A DNA stretch of 64,000 bases from an uncultured Kiloniellaceae bacterium (GCA_947500035.1 CANMQP010000018.1:167366-231365), one strand, 5' to 3'. Counted from the stretch's first letter, positions 55,527 to 64,000 are shown. Numbers and translations: made by a program. The notes: generated from the letters alone by a model not told the origin.

Positions 55527-56479
55527 CGCTTCAGCCTCGGGTTCAGAACATCACGCAGTTGATCGCCTACCAGATTGATCGAAACGATGGTGATCAGCAA
55601 CGCGATGCCGGGAAAGACACTGATCCAGTATTTGCCCGACAGCATGTACTCAAACCCATTGGCGATGAGAACGCCGAGAGAAGGCTCCGTCTGCGGTAAA
55701 CCGACACCCAGAAACGAAAGCGTTGCTTCCAGTGCGATGGCATGCGCGGTCTGAATCGTTCCAACCACGATCAAGGGCGCAAGGCAGTTGGGCAGAATGT
55801 GCCGGAACATAATTCGGGCATGCGAAAGACCAAGTGAAGCCGCGGCCTCGACATACTCTTTACTACGCTCTACCAACGCCGAACCGCGCACGGTTCTGGC
55901 GTAGTAGGCCCACTGAGCCACGACCAGTGCCAGGATGATCTTATCGATCCCCTTGCCCAACAGCGCCACCAGCATCAGGGCCACCAGAGCGGCAGGAAAG
56001 GAAAGCTGGAGATCGACGATCCGCATGATGAAGGCCTCGACCCGGCCGCCCACATAAGCCGCCAACAGCCCGACGGACATTCCGATCGCAATCGCGATGA
56101 TGCCTGAGGTGACACCAACCGCGAGCGAGATGCGCAGGCCGTAGAGGATTGCGGAATAGAGATCGCGCCCTGCCCCATCGGATCCCAGCCACATGGTGTA
56201 TTCGGCAAAGGCTTCGGAACCCGGCGGAAGCCGCCCATCCATAATATCGACCTGCCCCAAATCGTAGGGGTTTTGGGGTGTAATCAGCGGCGCGAGGATC
56301 GCGGCAATGACGATTGCCGCCAGCGTCAGAAGTGCGCCCATAGCGACACGGCTCTCGAGGAACTCCGAGACGAAACGCTTGAAGGGAGTCTCGACGATCA
56401 GGCCCGTCTCGGCCAGCTCAGCCGCAATCTGAGGATCGCCGTCAGTGCCTGCGATGTTGGGTGTGGCTTCGCTGCTCAT
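55523..56479 (-). CDS. Dipeptide ABC transporter permease (DppC-like)
   Basis: A 318-residue permease of the DppC/OppC type. After a soluble N-terminus of about 45 residues, six membrane segments follow the typical pattern. TMWLGSDGAGRDLYSAILYGLRISL is the family mark, and the EAA loop appears as EAAASLGLSHARIMFRHILPN near residues 208-228. The order B-C-D-F with ATGA overlaps is standard for dpp/opp operons. Confidence 0.9.
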   Translation of the reverse strand: MSSEATPNIAGTDGDPQIAAELAETGLIVETPFKRFVSEFLESRVAMGALLTLAAIVIAAILAPLITPQNPYDLGQVDIMDGRLPPGSEAFAEYTMWLGSDGAGRDLYSAILYGLRISLAVGVTSGIIAIAIGMSVGLLAAYVGGRVEAFIMRIVDLQLSFPAALVALMLVALLGKGIDKIILALVVAQWAYYARTVRGSALVERSKEYVEAAASLGLSHARIMFRHILPNCLAPLIVVGTIQTAHAIALEATLSFLGVGLPQTEPSLGVLIANGFEYMLSGKYWISVFPGIALLITIVSINLVGDQLRDVLNPRLKR

Positions 56480-57453
56480 GCGCCTTGATCCCTCAGACGA
56501 ACCCGCGGATCGAGCAGGGAATAGACAATGTCGACCGCGAGATTAATGAAGACGAAGAGCGCCACGATAATCATCAGATAGGCAACGATGACGGGACGAT
56601 CGAGGACGAGGATCGATTCGATCAGGAGCTTGCCCATGCCCGGCCAGGCGAAAATGGTTTCAGTCACGACAGAGAAAGCGATCAGACTGCCGAACTCCAG
56701 ACCGATCACAGTCACCACCGGGATCAGGATATTCTTCAGCAGATGCACGCCGATGATGCGCCGGTCAGAGAGCCCCTTAGCCCTGGCAAACTTAATGTAG
56801 TCCTGATGCACAGCCTCGCGCGTTCCGGCACGGGTAAGCCGGATAACCAGCGATATCTTGAGCAGCGCCAGATTAAACGCGGGCAGGCAGATGTGCGACA
56901 AGCCGTCCAGAGTAAAGAGGCTGGAGGTGATCCCCAAAAAGGTCGCGGTATCGCCGCGCCCGGTCGAGGGCAGCCATCCAAGCTCTACGGCAAAGATAAT
57001 GATCATCATCAGTCCGACCCAGAAGGTCGGCAGCGAGAAGCCCATGATCGAACCAGCCATGATGCCTTTCGAGGCCCGGCTCTCCGGCCGCAAGCCAGCG
57101 AAAAGGCCCAGGGGGATACCGATCACGATCGAGAGGAACAGCGCCGCAAAGGCCAGTTCCATGGTCGCGGGCATGCGCTGCAAGATGAGCTGCAGTGCAG
57201 GTTGCCCAAAAATGAAGGATTTGCCGAAGTCGCCGACCCAGATGCCCTTCAGAAAAAACAGGTACTGTTCGCCGATGGGGCGGTCCAGGCCGAGCGCCCG
57301 GATTGTTGCCTCGATATCCGCCTGATCGGCTTCCGGATTGATCAGCATGTCGACGGGATCGCCGACCACATTCACCCCGAAAAACACGATGGCAGACATG
57401 GCGAGAATTACGATTGCGCTCTGGAAAAACCGGCGAATCATAAACTCTGACAT
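56476..57453 (-). CDS. Dipeptide ABC transporter permease (DppB-like)
   Basis: A 325-residue permease beginning MSEFMIRRFFQSAIVILAMS. It has six predicted membrane segments, the family block GDFGKSFIFGQPAL near residue 95, and the EAA loop TREAVHQDYIKFARAKGLSDRRI near residues 210-232. It starts about 200 bases after a hairpin that follows the binding-protein gene. It probably forms the channel with the DppC-like permease. Confidence 0.9.
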   Translation of the reverse strand: MSEFMIRRFFQSAIVILAMSAIVFFGVNVVGDPVDMLINPEADQADIEATIRALGLDRPIGEQYLFFLKGIWVGDFGKSFIFGQPALQLILQRMPATMELAFAALFLSIVIGIPLGLFAGLRPESRASKGIMAGSIMGFSLPTFWVGLMMIIIFAVELGWLPSTGRGDTATFLGITSSLFTLDGLSHICLPAFNLALLKISLVIRLTRAGTREAVHQDYIKFARAKGLSDRRIIGVHLLKNILIPVVTVIGLEFGSLIAFSVVTETIFAWPGMGKLLIESILVLDRPVIVAYLMIIVALFVFINLAVDIVYSLLDPRVRLRDQGA

Positions 57454-57656
57454 GAGAAACCTCTCCGCCGTCTAGAGCTTGCACCACATAAATGGAGACA
57501 ATCAGACTCTAGGGCTCACAAAGCCAATTCAGAACATCCAGATCAGGCTGTTATTATTTGTTTTTCCACCTAATTTTGGCGTCGGACGAAACGGCTACCC
57601 TGTCCCTGCACAACACCGCAAAGACGAGCAAGGCACCAACCACAGCCGCAGAAAAC

Positions 57657-57677
57657 GGGGCGACTACCTGTCGCCCC
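57657..57677 (-). terminator. Hairpin after the peptide-binding protein gene
   Basis: GGGGCGAC (57657-57664) and GTCGCCCC (57670-57677) form a perfect 8-bp stem with a 5-base loop. On the minus strand it is followed by GTTTTC. It lies eight bases after the binding-protein stop and before the permease genes, so it may attenuate transcription within the operon. Confidence 0.65.
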
Positions 57678-57684
57678 AGTGGTC

Positions 57685-59277
57685 TCAATCCTTAAACACG
57701 TCGTAAGCGCGTGTTTGCTCGTCAGTCCGCGCGCGATAGGAAATACCTTTCTTCGCGGCCCAGGCGTTGACCTGGTAATGCACGGGAATGATACCGCCGT
57801 CTTCAATGGCGATTTCCGTAGCCGTCGCCAGCAAATCCTGGCGTTTGGCATCGTCCACAGTTGCCAGAGCTTCCTCGATCAGCTTATCGACTTCCGGATT
57901 GGAGTAGCGGCCACGATTGGAAGCCCCAAAGCCCCGGTCCTTGTCGTAGGTGTGCAGAAGCGCACGCAAGGGCGACGATGCTTCGCCGGAGCCAGCACCC
58001 CAGCCGACCAGAATAAAGGAGAATTCAGGCAGGCCATCGGGGCTGCCGCGCGATGCCCGCTTGAAGTAGACCGAACGCGGCATGGTCTCCACATCAGTTT
58101 GGATACCGATCCGCGTGAGCATCTGTGCAATCGCTTCGGCGATTTTCGCATCGTTGATGTAGCGGTCGTTCGGACCATGGATGCGCAGCTGAAAACCATC
58201 CGGATAACCGGCTTCTTCCAGGAGAGCCTTCGCGCCCTTGGCATCGTACTCAACCGGCTTCAGCTTCTCCGATACGCCAAAGAAGCCATCTGGCAACAAC
58301 TGACCGGCGGGAATCGCCTGGCCTTCCATCACGCGCTCGGCAATAGCTTCACGGCTGATGGCCATGGAGATCGCCTTACGTACTTTGGCATTGCGGAGCG
58401 GGTTTTTGATCGGCCCGCCGTCCTTGGCTTTTACGAAGGGCGAATCGTCACGGAAGTGATCCAGATGCAGATAGATCACCCGGTTCGATATGCCTTCGCT
58501 GATCTGCAAGTCATCGTTCTGCTTCAGGGTCGAAAGATCCGCGGTGGGCACGCCGTCGATCATATCAACATCGCCGGCCAGCAGCGCCGCAACGCGTGAT
58601 GGACTGGATTTGATCGGACGCAGCGTTACATCGGAGAAATCGGGTTTATTGCCCCAGTAGTCCGGGTTCCCGGTCAGAACGATCTTTTCGCCGGGCGTGT
58701 AGGACACAAACTTGTAAGGCCCGGTTCCGACGGTGACTTCGCCGTTGTTGAACTGTTCCGTCGTTCCGTTGCAGCCCTTCTCATTACTGACGATATGGAT
58801 CAGCGAAACATCGTTCGCCATCACCGGATAAGGCTTTTCGGTTTTGATATGAACGGTCATATCATCGATCTTCACGACCGTTTTGCCCTTGGTGTAGGTG
58901 CCGAAGCTCGACGGCGAGTTCGGGACATCGGGCGCCCGCGTGAAGCTGCAGACCACATCGTCAGCGTTAAAGTCGGTGCCGTCGTGGAACTTGACGCCCT
59001 CACGGAGCTTGAACTCCCAGGTCAGGTCGTCCACAGGCTTCCAGGACACCGCCAGCCCCGGCAAAAGGGTCTGTTTGCTGTCCTGATTGACCAGGCCACC
59101 AAAGATATGGGTCGCGATCTGATTGTTGGGTGTCAGGTTATGAAAGTGCGGATCGACCGAGGTCGCTTCGGCCGAAATGCCAATTGTCAGGCTGTCGGCA
59201 GACGCAGACGTCGTCGCCCCCACCATCAAGGCAACAGCCGCGCAGGCGCAGCCCACGCTCGTGGTAAAATTCCTCAT
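57685..59277 (-). CDS. Dipeptide ABC transporter substrate-binding protein (DppA-like)
   Basis: A 530-residue family 5 binding protein. The signal peptide (about residues 1-28, ending TSASADS) precedes LTIGISAEATSVDPHFHN. Family marks include LREGVKFHDGTDFNADDVV, GTGPYKFVSYTPGEKIVL, and RNAKVRKAISMAISREAI. Start ATG 59277 follows GGGAGAG; the longer upstream frame is not supported. It is the first gene of the leftward operon and defines its ligand, likely a peptide or peptide-like/acylated amino acid. It is divergent from the LysR gene at 59522. Confidence 0.9.
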   Translation of the reverse strand: MRNFTTSVGCACAAVALMVGATTSASADSLTIGISAEATSVDPHFHNLTPNNQIATHIFGGLVNQDSKQTLLPGLAVSWKPVDDLTWEFKLREGVKFHDGTDFNADDVVCSFTRAPDVPNSPSSFGTYTKGKTVVKIDDMTVHIKTEKPYPVMANDVSLIHIVSNEKGCNGTTEQFNNGEVTVGTGPYKFVSYTPGEKIVLTGNPDYWGNKPDFSDVTLRPIKSSPSRVAALLAGDVDMIDGVPTADLSTLKQNDDLQISEGISNRVIYLHLDHFRDDSPFVKAKDGGPIKNPLRNAKVRKAISMAISREAIAERVMEGQAIPAGQLLPDGFFGVSEKLKPVEYDAKGAKALLEEAGYPDGFQLRIHGPNDRYINDAKIAEAIAQMLTRIGIQTDVETMPRSVYFKRASRGSPDGLPEFSFILVGWGAGSGEASSPLRALLHTYDKDRGFGASNRGRYSNPEVDKLIEEALATVDDAKRQDLLATATEIAIEDGGIIPVHYQVNAWAAKKGISYRARTDEQTRAYDVFKD

Positions 59278-59418
59278 CAAAGACTCTCCCTGTAACGTCA
59301 AGTCACTGTTTCGACCCATTATTCGGGTCTGTTTCGCCGGTACCGGCTTGTCTAGAAACCCGGGCATCCACAAAAACTGCTTGCAGACGACACCGATTGC
59401 TTTCGAAATGCTATCGAT

Positions 59419-59439
59419 TAGTTTCTGCATGAGGAACTA
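59419..59439. promoter_or_regulatory. LysR box TAGTT-N11-AACTA
   Basis: TAGTT (59419-59423) and AACTA (59435-59439) form a dyad with exactly 11 bases between, the classical T-N11-A LysR site. It lies in the 244-base gap between the divergent peptide-binding protein and LysR genes. The regulator encoded next to it is the obvious candidate binder. Confidence 0.6.
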
Positions 59440-59521
59440 AAAACTTTATGCACTTTACTCATACCCCCATGACAAGCTGTCGGCTTGTTGCCGGTCAGCC
59501 GGGTGGTGTAGGGATGAAGGA

Positions 59522-60433
59522 ATGCGCAAAAACTGGCACAGTCTGAGAGAATTCGAGACCCTGCGCGCGGTCATTTCCGCCGGCTCGACGACCGCTGCCG
59601 CGCGACGTCTCGGCATTTCACAATCCGCCGTCAGCCGCTCGGTTTCCCAGCTTGAAGGGCGGATCGGCCAAATGCTTTTCGTGCGCGAGCAAGGCAGAAT
59701 GCAACCAACGGCAGAAGCGCTTGCTCTGAACGAGAACCTGGATCCTCTGTTCGATGCCCTCTCCAGTATCGATGGTGCCCACTGGAAAAGCTCACCTCAG
59801 CATCCTCTGCGCGTGGCCGCCCCGCCGACGCTCGCTCACCGCTTTCTGGTGCGCAGTGTCTCCAGCTTTATCAAAGCCAACCCGGACCGGATCGTGAGTC
59901 TGGAAATCTGTACTTCGGATGACCTTATCGCCGGAATCATGGACGAACGCTTCGATCTTGGCCTGACCGGCGCAGATATGACGCGTGCAGGCCTGAAGCT
60001 TATCCCCTACCGGCTCTCCAAGGGCGTTTTCATCCTGCCCAAGGGCCACGAACTCACCAAACACGAAGTCTTGCGGCCTGAACACTTCGACGGCGTGGAC
60101 TTTGTCGCCCTGACCCGCCGCCACGCCGCCCGGTCGAAGCTGGACCAGCTCTTCGCGGAAGCCGGTGTATCGCCACGGATCGTCGTCGAGACGGCGACTT
60201 CGGTCGCCGCCTGCGAGTTTGTGCGCAATGGTCTCGGCGTCACGCTGACCAACCCCTTTCCGCTGATCAGCGGCCCCGACGAGGATATTGTCGTGCGTCC
60301 CTTCCAGCCGGAAATCGCTTACCGGACCAGCTTTGCCGTCTCAGCGCGACGGCCGCCCTCGGTCACAGCCCGTGATTTTATGAGGCACATCCGTCTCTCC
60401 ACTCCTAAAAGCAACCTCTGGGAACCCGCATGA
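59522..60433 (+). CDS. LysR-family transcriptional regulator
   Basis: A 303-residue regulator. The helix-turn-helix lies at residues 20-45 (AAARRLGISQSAVSRSVSQLEG), followed by an effector domain in which KLIPYRLSKGVFILPKGHE is visible. It sits between the divergent peptide transporter operon and the downstream hydrolase genes, and its stop overlaps the M20 gene start by ATGA. It is therefore placed to control both arms of the locus. The effector is likely the imported substrate, which is inference. Confidence 0.9.
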   Translation: MRKNWHSLREFETLRAVISAGSTTAAARRLGISQSAVSRSVSQLEGRIGQMLFVREQGRMQPTAEALALNENLDPLFDALSSIDGAHWKSSPQHPLRVAAPPTLAHRFLVRSVSSFIKANPDRIVSLEICTSDDLIAGIMDERFDLGLTGADMTRAGLKLIPYRLSKGVFILPKGHELTKHEVLRPEHFDGVDFVALTRRHAARSKLDQLFAEAGVSPRIVVETATSVAACEFVRNGLGVTLTNPFPLISGPDEDIVVRPFQPEIAYRTSFAVSARRPPSVTARDFMRHIRLSTPKSNLWEPA

Positions 60434-61644
60434 ACGCCCCGATCAGCCGTCCAACCGTCCCATCAGTCGAGAGCGTCATCGGCACAAGCAGTCGCGGGCG
60501 AACCCTCGCCTGTCTCGAGGCTCTGGTTGGGTTCGATACCACCAGCCGGGACTCCAACCTCGCTCTCATTGAGTGGGTTGAGCGCTATCTCGATGCACTT
60601 GGCGTCGAGTCCCGGCGCATCAACAATGAAGACGGCACCAAGGCAAACCTCTGGGCCACGATCGGCCCCACCATCGATGGCGGCATTATTCTCTCTGGCC
60701 ACACCGACGTGGTGCCCGTCGACGGTCAGGACTGGCATACGGACCCCTTTGTCCTGACCGCGCGCGATGACAAACTCTATGGGCGCGGGTCGTCAGATAT
60801 GAAGGGTTTTCTCGCGGCCGTTTTGGCCAAGGTTCCGGAGCTGACGCAGGCCAAGCTCACACGGCCTGTCCATCTCGCCTTTTCTTACGACGAGGAAGTG
60901 GGCTGCCTGGGCGTGCGCAGCCTGATCGCAGAATTAAAGGACGCCCGCCCCCGCCCATCCGCCTGTATCGTCGGCGAGCCGACCGGAATGGAGGTCGTGG
61001 TCGCTCACAAAACCAAGCGATCCCTTCGGGTCACCGTCAACGGTAAGGCGGCGCACTCTTCACTGGCGCCGCTGGCAGTCAACGCGGTTGAATACGCCGC
61101 GCGTCTGGTGGTTTTCATTCGCGAGATCGGCGAACGTCTGCGCCGGGAAGGGCCTTTGGATCCGGACTTTGATGTCGCGCACACCACGGCCCATACCGGG
61201 ATTTTCAATGGTGGCACGCAGCTCAACATCGTGCCCGAACTCTGCAGCTTTGATTTCGAATTCCGCGCCCTTCCATCCGTCGACGTGGACGCCTTGGTTG
61301 ACGAGGTAAAAGCCTATGCCCAGGAGGTTCTTGAGGCGGAGATGCAGGTTATCGCACCGGAAACCTCGATCCATTTCGAAGCAATCTCGGGATTTCCAGG
61401 GCTCGAAACCCCGCCGGATTCTGATTTGATCGGCCTGGTCAAGTCTCTGGCCGGAAAAAACCACCACACCAAAGTCGCCTACGGCACGGAAGCCGGTCTT
61501 TTTTCGCAAGCCGAAATTCCGACCGCGATCTGCGGACCGGGCCATATAGCGCAGGCCCATAAGCCCAACGAATTCGTCGAGGTCGCTCAACTCGCGGCCT
61601 GCGACGCTTTCCTCGACCGGCTTGTCGCCGCCTGCTCGAAATGA
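60430..61644 (+). CDS. M20 family deacylase (ArgE/DapE-like)
   Basis: A 404-residue zinc-dependent amidohydrolase of the acetylornithine deacetylase type. His91 and Asp93 in SGHTDVVP, Asp123 in GRGSSDMKG, Glu155-Glu156 in YDEEVG, Glu178 in VGEPTG and a C-terminal His in GPGHIAQAHKPNE complete the metal and catalytic set. The dimerisation insert is present in the middle. The family removes acyl groups from amino acids such as N-acetylornithine. The operon setting suggests catabolism rather than arginine biosynthesis. It overlaps both neighbours by ATGA. Confidence 0.9.
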   Translation: MNAPISRPTVPSVESVIGTSSRGRTLACLEALVGFDTTSRDSNLALIEWVERYLDALGVESRRINNEDGTKANLWATIGPTIDGGIILSGHTDVVPVDGQDWHTDPFVLTARDDKLYGRGSSDMKGFLAAVLAKVPELTQAKLTRPVHLAFSYDEEVGCLGVRSLIAELKDARPRPSACIVGEPTGMEVVVAHKTKRSLRVTVNGKAAHSSLAPLAVNAVEYAARLVVFIREIGERLRREGPLDPDFDVAHTTAHTGIFNGGTQLNIVPELCSFDFEFRALPSVDVDALVDEVKAYAQEVLEAEMQVIAPETSIHFEAISGFPGLETPPDSDLIGLVKSLAGKNHHTKVAYGTEAGLFSQAEIPTAICGPGHIAQAHKPNEFVEVAQLAACDAFLDRLVAACSK

Positions 61645-62666
61645 CCGCTTCGATGATCCCAACATCAGACAATGCGGCATCAGACAGATCGATATCAGAA
61701 GGCCGGGACCTAAAGCGCGGCCAGCTTGCTGTCGGTGACGGCCACAGCATCGCCTGGTCAATCAGCGGTCCCGAAGACGGCGTCCCTCTTGTGCTGCTGC
61801 ATGGTGGCCCGGGCGCCGGGTCATCGGACGAAATGCACGGTATGTTCACTGGAGCGCTTTTCCGCAACCTCCCCGTCCGGAGTATCCTTTTCGATCAGCG
61901 CGGCTGCGGAGCCTCTGCGCCGCTTGGCAGTGTCGAAGCGAACACCACGGATCACCTCATAGCCGATATGGAGCAGTTGCGTACATTGCTCCATATCGAA
62001 AACTGGATTGTGGCCGGCGGCTCCTGGGGCACAACTCTCGCTCTGCGCTACGCCGTAGCGCATCCCAAACGCTGCCGCGCACTCCTGTTACGAGCCGTCA
62101 CCATCTGGAGCGACGAGAAATTTTCTTGGGCTCTGGAAGGCCGCAAAACCCTCAAGGCACAGCCATGGAAGGCACTGAGCAATCTGGTTGGCACAGATGA
62201 CTGGCGCAGCATACTTACAGCATATCACGGGGCCGTTTTCGGCCCAGACATCGAGCGTGCGCTTGAAGCCGCCTGTACCTGGGTCGCTTATGAAAATGCG
62301 TTCAGCAAGTCCAAGCCGGGTGATTTCGACGAGATTTACGCAGGTCTTGATCCGGAAACCGCAATGATCAAAGCGCGGATCGGCCTGCACTACTGGAAAA
62401 ACCGGGCCTTTCTCGATGCGGCAGAAAACACTGATGGATTGTTCACCGGCGTCGACTGCCTTGCAGATATCCCGATCTCCATCGTGCACGGCACCCGAGA
62501 TCACATCTGTCACCCGAAATTTCTCGCCTACTGGAGACGCGCCCTGCCCCAGGCTCGGATCGCAATGGTTCCGGACGCAGGGCACAGCCCGGAGCATCCC
62601 GCCTTAGAACAAGCCTTCCGACAAATCACCGCCGACGCTGTCGCGGCGCAACAAACAAACAGATAA
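61641..62666 (+). CDS. Proline iminopeptidase-like alpha/beta hydrolase
   Basis: A 341-residue serine hydrolase of the S33 family. HGGPG at residues 54-58 forms the oxyanion hole, the nucleophile Ser128 is in GGSWG, and the catalytic Asp and His are likely in GTRDHICHP and DAGHSPEHP near the end. FDQRGCGAS is diagnostic of proline iminopeptidases. The enzyme removes N-terminal proline from peptides or hydrolyses related amides. An N-terminal extension of about 25 residues is longer than usual; an alternative start is ATG five codons in. The ATGA overlap couples it to the M20 gene. Confidence 0.9.
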   Translation: MTASMIPTSDNAASDRSISEGRDLKRGQLAVGDGHSIAWSISGPEDGVPLVLLHGGPGAGSSDEMHGMFTGALFRNLPVRSILFDQRGCGASAPLGSVEANTTDHLIADMEQLRTLLHIENWIVAGGSWGTTLALRYAVAHPKRCRALLLRAVTIWSDEKFSWALEGRKTLKAQPWKALSNLVGTDDWRSILTAYHGAVFGPDIERALEAACTWVAYENAFSKSKPGDFDEIYAGLDPETAMIKARIGLHYWKNRAFLDAAENTDGLFTGVDCLADIPISIVHGTRDHICHPKFLAYWRRALPQARIAMVPDAGHSPEHPALEQAFRQITADAVAAQQTNR

Positions 62667-62683
62667 AATCAGGAGACTCTCTT

Positions 62684-63667
62684 ATGTCCGCTTCGCCAAC
62701 CGCCGGTGCCATCGAAATTCCAAATGAATATCCTGTCGAACTGACGGCGCCGGATATCACACCCTATGCCGCAGGGAACAGCGGAACGCCGTATATCTGG
62801 TCGTTCGACAGCGGTGCCCCGGGACCTCACGTCATGATTTCGGCGCTGGTGCACGGCAACGAAATCTGCGGTGCGATTGCCCTGGACTGGCTGTTACGTC
62901 AAGAAGTACGCCCAGTCGCAGGCCGCCTCTCCCTCGGGTTCATCAACATCGAAGCTTACAGCCGTTTCGATCCGCAAGACCCGAATGCGACGCGTTGGGC
63001 GGATGAAGATTTCAACCGGCTTTGGTCGGACGAGGTTCTGACCGGTGACCGAGATAGCAGTGAACTCCGCCGTGCGCGGGAGATCCGGCCCTTCATGGAT
63101 TCTGTCGACATCCTTCTCGATATTCATTCCATGCAGCGCCCCAGCCCGCCCTTCATGATGGCCGGCATGCGCGCCAAGGGACGCGACCTCGCCCGCCAGG
63201 TCGGCGTACCGGAGATCGTCATCAGCGATCAAGGTCACGCGGCCGGAGTCCGCCTGCGGGATTATGCCGGATTCTCCGATCCGGACAGCCCTAAGAACGC
63301 AGTTCTGATCGAGTGCGGCCAACATTGGGAGAAAGTCGCAGGCGACCTTGCAATCGAATCGAGCCTGCGAATGCTGCGCAGCCAAGGCACGGTCTCGGAG
63401 GACTTCGGCGGAGATCTAGCGCGCGGTGCAACTCCTAAACAGACTTTCGTGGAAGTCACCCAGGCGGTCACGGTCAAAAGCGAGAATGACTTTACCTTTG
63501 ACCGCCCCTTTACCGGCGGCGAGATCATTCCGGAAAAGGGAACCTTACTGGCGCACGATGGCGGTGAGGAAATTCTCACGCCCTACGACAACTGTTTTCT
63601 TGTCATGCCCTCCATGCGGCTCTGGCGCGGACAGACGGCTGTGCGCCTGGGCCGCATTCTCGACTGA
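62684..63667 (+). CDS. M14 succinylglutamate desuccinylase/aspartoacylase-like
   Basis: A 327-residue zinc carboxypeptidase-fold hydrolase. His57 and Glu60 in VHGNEICG and His148 in LDIHSM are the zinc ligands. EDFNRLW and the later Glu in VLIECGQHW match the substrate and catalytic positions of the AstE/AspA family. CAGGAG lies before the ATG, 17 bases after the previous stop. It likely deacylates an N-acyl amino acid. No ast genes are present, so the arginine succinyltransferase pathway is not implied. Confidence 0.9.
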   Translation: MSASPTAGAIEIPNEYPVELTAPDITPYAAGNSGTPYIWSFDSGAPGPHVMISALVHGNEICGAIALDWLLRQEVRPVAGRLSLGFINIEAYSRFDPQDPNATRWADEDFNRLWSDEVLTGDRDSSELRRAREIRPFMDSVDILLDIHSMQRPSPPFMMAGMRAKGRDLARQVGVPEIVISDQGHAAGVRLRDYAGFSDPDSPKNAVLIECGQHWEKVAGDLAIESSLRMLRSQGTVSEDFGGDLARGATPKQTFVEVTQAVTVKSENDFTFDRPFTGGEIIPEKGTLLAHDGGEEILTPYDNCFLVMPSMRLWRGQTAVRLGRILD

Positions 63668-63798
63668 GCCTCAGCCGCTTTCAGCACCCAGGGTCCAGCC
63701 AAATGCGCGAATAACTCATAACCGCGTAAAGCCCGCGCGCGAAGATGTGATGCCCGGCGGTCTGGCGATTGTCCGGGCGCCACGATAGAGTTTTCGCC

Positions 63799-63866
63799 TC
63801 TAGTGTGATGTTTCTGAAGTTCGCCGCATAATTTGCGGCGAGCTTTAGAGACTGAATCACACTAGA
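63799..63866. repeat. 68-base nested hairpin repeat (MITE-like)
   Basis: TCTAGTGTGAT (63799-63809) pairs perfectly with ATCACACTAGA (63856-63866). Inside, GTTTCTGAAG pairs with CTTTAGAGAC using two wobbles, and the core TCGCCGCA-TAATT-TGCGGCGA is perfect. Only a 3-base bulge interrupts an almost complete stem. It resembles a miniature inverted-repeat element or a structured intergenic repeat. Confidence 0.6.
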
Positions 63867-63876
63867 TTCAATGAGG

Positions 63877-63931
63877 TAGTGTCCCGTTGAATCTGAAATT
63901 CAATGAAATGAATTTCTGATTCGGGATACTA
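63877..63931. repeat. 55-base second palindrome
   Basis: TAGTGTCCCG (63877-63886) pairs with CGGGATACTA (63922-63931) with one wobble. AATCTGAAATTCA (63890-63902) pairs with TGAATTTCTGATT (63909-63921) with one mismatch. It shares the TAGTGT end motif with the hairpin 10 bases upstream, suggesting that both belong to one element. Confidence 0.55.
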
Positions 63932-64000
63932 GTCACCTGGAACTGAAGTTCGTATCATTGATTTGATGGTTATTGATGGATGATATAGGTGATGCTTGGT

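Larger units (their letters stand above)
63668..64000. other. Intergenic end region with nested palindromes
   Basis: These 333 bases hold no credible gene. They carry two long imperfect palindromes at 63799-63866 and 63877-63931, described separately, and an AT-richer tail to the window edge. Confidence 0.5.

Noticed and set aside
60430..63667. Arginine biosynthesis or AST pathway genes (argE, astE)
   Set aside because: The folds match, but no arg or ast partner genes are present, and the coupling to a LysR regulator and peptide importer points to catabolism of another substrate.

Overview
The window looks like a GC-rich alphaproteobacterial chromosome, probably a Rhodospirillales-type or related marine/soil heterotroph. 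The genes pointing that way are a sorbitol operon whose dehydrogenase closely matches Rhodobacter SmoS, FYDLN-type and CxxC zinc-ribbon miniproteins, DUF1194 and PAS_5 proteins, and a form II Cox-type molybdenum hydroxylase cluster. I see no rRNA, tRNA, CRISPR array, phage or transposase gene. The left edge cuts a gene (2-433).

Region 1 (0.5-10.3 kb): a polyol operon (substrate-binding protein, two permeases, ATPase, sorbitol dehydrogenase, a second polyol-type SDR, a HAD phosphatase), an HpcH/HpaI aldolase, and a divergent LysR/EamA-transporter pair with phased operator-like dyads. A long hairpin separates the binding-protein gene from the permease genes. Region 2 (10.3-15.8 kb) is an accessory stretch of small or hypothetical genes bounded by two strikingly AT-rich intergenic blocks. 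It holds two zinc-ribbon miniproteins, a secreted protein of seven Cys-paired repeats and a 48-residue hydrophilic protein. Region 3 (15.8-24 kb): glutathione S-transferase, gamma-glutamyltranspeptidase-like protein, an acetyltransferase and the prkA-yeaH-spoVR stress operon (AAA+ kinase, vWA protein, SpoVR).

Region 4 (24.8-33.9 kb) is a form II 'CO-dehydrogenase-like' molybdenum hydroxylase (coxS-L-M), closed by a perfect terminator. It is followed by a tightly coupled maturation operon: MoxR AAA+ ATPase, CoxE vWA protein, XdhC split into two genes, a MoeA-like/MobA-like fusion and an IscU/NifU-like Fe-S scaffold. The substrate is not known from sequence; the AYRGAGR active-site motif argues against it being a proven CO oxidiser.

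Region 5 (34-51.5 kb) is a mosaic of single genes: lipoproteins, aminotransferase, DUF1194, OsmC, HI0933-family flavoprotein, acetyltransferase, two LysR regulators, a second EamA exporter, KptA, peroxiredoxin with an upstream dyad, DUF4332, DUF853 ATPase, DUF188, nucleoside hydrolase, PAS_5 and a PhyH-type dioxygenase.

Region 6 (51.5-63.7 kb) is a peptide/acylated amino acid utilisation locus. A dppABCDF-like transporter with an N-formylglutamate amidohydrolase-like enzyme runs leftward. Divergently, a LysR regulator is translationally coupled to an M20 deacylase and a proline iminopeptidase-like hydrolase, followed by an M14 desuccinylase-like enzyme. A textbook T-N11-A dyad lies in the shared intergenic region. 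The right edge (63.8-63.93 kb) carries two long nested palindromes resembling a miniature mobile or repeat element.
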